18,550 bases of DNA from SMWD01 sp051008895 (GTDB lineage Bacteria > Pseudomonadota > Gammaproteobacteria > Steroidobacterales > GCA-2729495): the NCBI GenBank assembly GCA_051008895.1, contig JBPCXI010000200.1, positions 1 through 18,550 of the forward strand. The letters are read 5' to 3'. The position numbers and the translations under genes were made by a program. The notes beneath the pieces are model-generated. The model made no database searches. It saw only the letters and a program-made list of their open reading frames with translations, and was not told the origin of the DNA. Position 1 is the first letter of the stretch, and every line of letters starts with the position of its first letter. Positions 15,972-18,550 of this stretch are shown in pieces.

Positions 15972-16499
15972 TCAGACATCTATCAGATGGATATGACCTG
16001 CGAACGACGACAGCGCCGTGGCCGACACGAGCATCCCGCGTTTGACGTAGACCTTGCGCCAACCCCAGCGTCTCTTGACGAAGTAATAGCCGCCACGATC
16101 GCACATCTCCTCGGTCGTGACCTGGCCGAGACCATCGCCCTCTGACCAGATATAGTATTTGCGATCCCGGATGACGCTGACGACCGCCTCCGGTGGCTCC
16201 CCCATGTCATAAACGTTGGCGGGCCCGCTGTCGACGGGATACACCGACTTGCCGTCCATGCACAAAGTCCGCCCGTACTGGTCTTTCGCGCTCTCGGCGG
16301 AAGCAGAGGAAATCAGGTTGCTGGATCGCGCCAGCGCGGCACCGCTTTGCAACGTCAGGATCATCGGCAACGCGCCCGCAGCACCCTTGATGAGCGCGCG
16401 TCGGCCCTTCAACGTATCTAACGTGTCTGACTCCTGTTGCTCGACTGAGGATGCAGAGGTTGCGACACTATTTTCTTTTTTACTGTTTCGATCGGTCAT
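15972..16499 (-). CDS. Tat-like exported protein of unknown function, first gene of the HPr-rel-A operon
   Basis: A 175-residue protein that I do not recognise. A Ser/Glu/Lys-rich N-terminal arm (1-30) leads to KGRRALIKG (31-39), a hydrophobic stretch (40-54) and ALARS (56-59). This reads as a twin-arginine signal cleaved near residue 57. The mature part is about 118 residues, with two Cys (C80, C133), many aromatic residues (YYIWSEGDG, GGYYFVKRRWGWRKVYVKRG) and the hydrophobic end HIHLIDV. I chose ATG 16499 because AGGA lies 7 bases upstream; an ATG at 16535 would add MGCSSSPSQDDV and has GAGG only 3-4 bases away. It leads the operon and is a candidate substrate of the modification genes behind it, which is inference only. 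Confidence 0.75.
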   Translation of the reverse strand: MTDRNSKKENSVATSASSVEQQESDTLDTLKGRRALIKGAAGALPMILTLQSGAALARSSNLISSASAESAKDQYGRTLCMDGKSVYPVDSGPANVYDMGEPPEAVVSVIRDRKYYIWSEGDGLGQVTTEEMCDRGGYYFVKRRWGWRKVYVKRGMLVSATALSSFAGHIHLIDV

Positions 16500-16535
16500 G
16501 ACATCATCCTGACTAGGGCTACTCGAGCAGCCCAT

Positions 16536-17031
16536 AAACCTCTTTCACCGGACCCGAATCGTCCCCGCAACTCGCGGCCGGACGATGCAATTCAGTACCG
16601 ACATTATACCGGCAAACCCCCGTCAAACCAACGATTAACACCACCAAGATTGGGGGTTATGTAAGGTAATTCGACTCACTAATTTGGGGGTAATTCGCTG
16701 CAATGCCAACGATGCGAAGTGGCCCGAGCGAGGCGCGAAATCGCCCGCACCGACGCAGCCGCCCTGGTGCGGCAGCCGGCCCGGAAGACGATGTCGCAAG
16801 CGCTGGCGCCACTCACGGACCCGCAGGTGCAAGGGTCGTCATGCGACACGTAACAAACGCCAAATAATGTGAAGATAGCTATATAAATTGACTATTTTAG
16901 TTGCATAAAATCGTAGGCCGGCTCAACAACGGTGTGCTCGGGCGACCGGGCGGCGACAATAATCATTACCTGGGATCGGATTGCCGCGAGCCGTCATCGG
17001 CGGCTGGCACGATCGCACGCGGAAGATATCT
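16536..17031. other. About 500-bp divergent intergenic region before algD
   Basis: No gene is supported. Apart from the minus-strand promoter it holds G5/C5 tracts: AACCCCC (16615-16621), GGGGGTT (16652-16658) and TTGGGGGT (16684-16691), the first two inverted. GGTAATTCG is repeated directly at 16665-16673 and 16689-16697. An inverted repeat CCGCACC/GGTGCGG lies at 16745-16751 / 16766-16772. The segment 16861-16920 is only 30 % G+C (18 of 60 bases) and probably contains the algD promoter, but no -35/-10 pair has correct spacing. The ribosome-binding site GGAAG (17021-17025) belongs to algD. Confidence 0.5.
16603..16631 (-). promoter_or_regulatory. Sigma-70 promoter of the HPr-rel-A operon
   Basis: On the minus strand a perfect -10 TATAAT (16603-16608) has TTGGTT (16626-16631) 17 bp upstream as -35. 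The predicted start near 16596 gives a leader of about 60-97 nt to the two possible start codons of the exported protein. It indicates vegetative transcription of the four-gene operon, independent of PrsR. Confidence 0.6.
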
Positions 17032-18345
17032 ATGAAAATCGCAGTTTTCGGACTCGGATACGTCGGCACGGTTTCTGCCGCATGCCTCGCCATGGATGGT
17101 CACGACGTCATCGGCGTGGATCCGAACGCAACGAAGGTTGACCTGATCAACGGCGGGCAGCCACCGATTATCGAGAAGGACGTGGGCGAGATGATCCGCG
17201 AGGCCGTCGCGGGCGGCCGACTCAATGCGGTTACCGGCGCCGAAGCCGCGGTGCGCGCATCCGACCTCTCCCTCGTATGCGTCGGCACGCCGTCCGCGGA
17301 GAACGGCAGCTTGAATCTGCGTTTCGTCGAACTGGTCTGTCGTGAAATCGGAGCGGCCCTCAAAGATCACGATTCGTACCACACGGTCGTCATTCGCAGC
17401 ACGATCCTGCCCGGCACCATGAACAGCCTGGTCATCCCGGCGCTGGAGAATACGTCCGGAAAGAAGGCCGGCAAGGATTTCGGCCTGTGCAACAATCCCG
17501 AGTTCCTGCGCGAGAGCACCGCGGTTTTCGACTACTACCATCCGCCGAAGACCGTGATCGGCGCCATGGACGCCGAGAGCTCAGCGAGACTTTCGGATCT
17601 CTACAAAGATCTGCCCGGCCCGAAAATCGTGACGACGATCGAAGTCGCAGAGACCGTAAAATACGTCGACAACGTCTGGCATGCCGTTAAAGTTTCTTTC
17701 GCCAATGAAATCGGAGCGATCTGCAAACAAATAAACGTCGACAGCCACGAGGTCATGGACATCTTTTGCCAGGATCAAAAGCTCAACCTGTCGCCCTATT
17801 ACCTGAAACCGGGATTTGCCTTCGGTGGCTCATGCCTGCCAAAAGATGTGCGCGCGCTAACGTTTCATTCGAAGCGACTGGATCTCAATTTGCCGCTGCT
17901 CGAATCGATCATGGAAACCAACAGAATTCAGATCGAGCGTGCGTTTGATCTGATCGTCGGCCGCGGCAAGCGCAAGATCGGCATTTTGGGTTTCAGCTTC
18001 AAAGCCGGAACGGATGACCTGCGCGAGAGTCCCATCGTAGAGGTGGCCGAAAGGCTCATAGGCAAAGGCTACGACTTGCGGCTTTATGACCGTAACGTCA
18101 GCCTCGCGAGACTCGTCGGCGCGAACAAAGATTACATCCTCCACCACATTCCGCACCTCGCGGCACTGATGGTCGAATCGCCGGACGAACTCATGGCGCA
18201 CTCGGAGTTATTGATTATCGGCAACGGCGACGAGGAGTTTGCGGAAATCGTGGCCAAACGAACTCCCGATCAGCACGTCATCGATTTCGTGCGCATCGGC
18301 AACGAGGCCAATGACGCTGACGGTTACGAAGGAATTGCCTGGTGA
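17032..18345 (+). CDS. algD: GDP-mannose 6-dehydrogenase (AlgD type)
   Basis: A 437-residue cytoplasmic dehydrogenase of the UDP-glucose/GDP-mannose family, which oxidises the sugar C6 twice with NAD to the uronic acid. The NAD site is FGLGYVG (6-12). Other blocks are LVCVGTPS (81-88), IRSTILPGT (121-129), NNPEFLRESTA (154-164), EVAETVKYVDNVWHAVKVSFANEIG (204-228, with the lysine of this family), the catalytic GFAFGGSCLPKD with C268, and GFSFKAGTDDLRESP (320-334). Many stretches agree with Pseudomonas AlgD as I know it, including HAVKVSFANEIG, CQDQKLNLS and the Cys number, so GDP-mannose is preferred over UDP-glucose as substrate. ATG 17032 follows GGAAG by 6 bases. No other alginate gene is visible. 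Confidence 0.9.
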   Translation: MKIAVFGLGYVGTVSAACLAMDGHDVIGVDPNATKVDLINGGQPPIIEKDVGEMIREAVAGGRLNAVTGAEAAVRASDLSLVCVGTPSAENGSLNLRFVELVCREIGAALKDHDSYHTVVIRSTILPGTMNSLVIPALENTSGKKAGKDFGLCNNPEFLRESTAVFDYYHPPKTVIGAMDAESSARLSDLYKDLPGPKIVTTIEVAETVKYVDNVWHAVKVSFANEIGAICKQINVDSHEVMDIFCQDQKLNLSPYYLKPGFAFGGSCLPKDVRALTFHSKRLDLNLPLLESIMETNRIQIERAFDLIVGRGKRKIGILGFSFKAGTDDLRESPIVEVAERLIGKGYDLRLYDRNVSLARLVGANKDYILHHIPHLAALMVESPDELMAHSELLIIGNGDEEFAEIVAKRTPDQHVIDFVRIGNEANDADGYEGIAW

Positions 18346-18394
18346 GGGATAGTCGCCCGATGCGGCCTGCACCAGGCCGATCATCTAATCATTC

Positions 18395-18550
18395 ATGAAG
18401 CGCAGCATAGAAGCTCTGACGTCCCGGGAATTCGACCTGCTCGTCATCGGCGGCGGGATTTTCGGCGCCTGCGCAGCCTGGGACGCTGCTCTGCGCGGCC
18501 TGTCGGTCGCGCTCATCGAGCGTAACGACTTTTGCTCCGGCGTATCGGCC
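18395..18550 (+). CDS. FAD-dependent oxidoreductase, GlpD-like (5' end only)
   Basis: The first 52 codons of a gene cut by the window end. The peptide holds a dinucleotide-binding fold start, FDLLVIGGGIFGACAAWDAA, followed by LRGLSVALIERNDFCSGVSA. The pattern GGGIxGxxxAxDAAxRGLxVALxExxDFxxG is that of aerobic glycerol-3-phosphate dehydrogenase (GlpD) and relatives, which pass electrons from the membrane face to quinone. It starts 49 bp after algD on the same strand and may be in its operon. There is no strong ribosome-binding site before ATG 18395. With only the FAD fold visible, the substrate is not certain. Confidence 0.8.
   Translation, partial: MKRSIEALTSREFDLLVIGGGIFGACAAWDAALRGLSVALIERNDFCSGVSA

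Noticed and set aside
16635..16832. Minus-strand 65-codon frame ending SWWC, considered as a small precursor peptide for the PqqD/kinase operon
   Set aside because: It is Arg-rich shadow-like sequence, has no ribosome-binding site, and lies upstream of the operon promoter, so it would not be on the same transcript.
17005..17020. Sigma-54-like CTGGCACG just before algD
   Set aside because: The -24 part is perfect, but GG and GC are 11 bases apart instead of 10, and a start about 12 bases after it would fall on the ATG, leaving no leader although a ribosome-binding site exists.

Overview
The window is high-GC DNA from a proteobacterium, most likely a gammaproteobacterium. It carries part of an exopolysaccharide and PEP-CTERM/exosortase (XrtA-type) locus. 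The evidence for this is the PrsK/PrsR two-component pair, a short Wza-like export protein, an outer-membrane barrel, the locus-type secretion ATPase, a FemAB-like protein and an EpsB-type sugar transferase. The tRNA genes encode their own CCA ends. The AlgD homologue matches Pseudomonas AlgD in length and in the number of its catalytic Cys. Family and genus cannot be resolved from this sequence.

Layout. 1-4188: the 3' end of galE, convergent with a prsK-prsR operon on the minus strand. 4391-6758: a housekeeping island with a sigma-70 tRNA promoter, tRNA-Ala(GGC), tRNA-Glu(UUC), gltX convergent on that tRNA, and a divergent 4'-phosphopantetheinyl transferase. 6785-8868: two inverted repeats and a sigma-54-type promoter, then the export protein and the barrel protein. 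8881-8957: tRNA-Val(CAC) on the minus strand, whose 3' end lies in an 11-bp tandem duplication. 9190-11541: an AAA+ ATPase fused to an FHA domain, convergent with a FemAB-like gene. 11959-13554: the polyprenyl-phosphate sugar transferase. 13559-16499: a four-gene minus-strand operon (Tat-like exported protein, PqqD-like protein, HprK-related kinase A, nucleotidyltransferase) with its own sigma-70 promoter. 17032 to the end: algD and the start of a GlpD-type FAD oxidoreductase.

How the genes fit together. GalE and AlgD supply nucleotide sugars. The EpsB-type enzyme loads the first sugar onto the lipid carrier. The export protein and barrel would carry polymer across the outer membrane. PrsK/PrsR with sigma-54 is the likely regulator, and a candidate target promoter lies in the same window, before the export gene. 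XrtA itself, the chain-length determinant, its tyrosine kinase, the deacetylase and Wzx/Wzy are not in the window, so the locus is either split or reduced.

The least understood part is the HPr-rel-A operon. Its trio of PqqD-like protein, HprK-like kinase and NTP_transf_5-type nucleotidyltransferase resembles the tailoring genes of phosphorylated lasso peptides. No lasso cyclase, leader peptidase or obvious small precursor is present. It is the best candidate here for an undescribed modification system.
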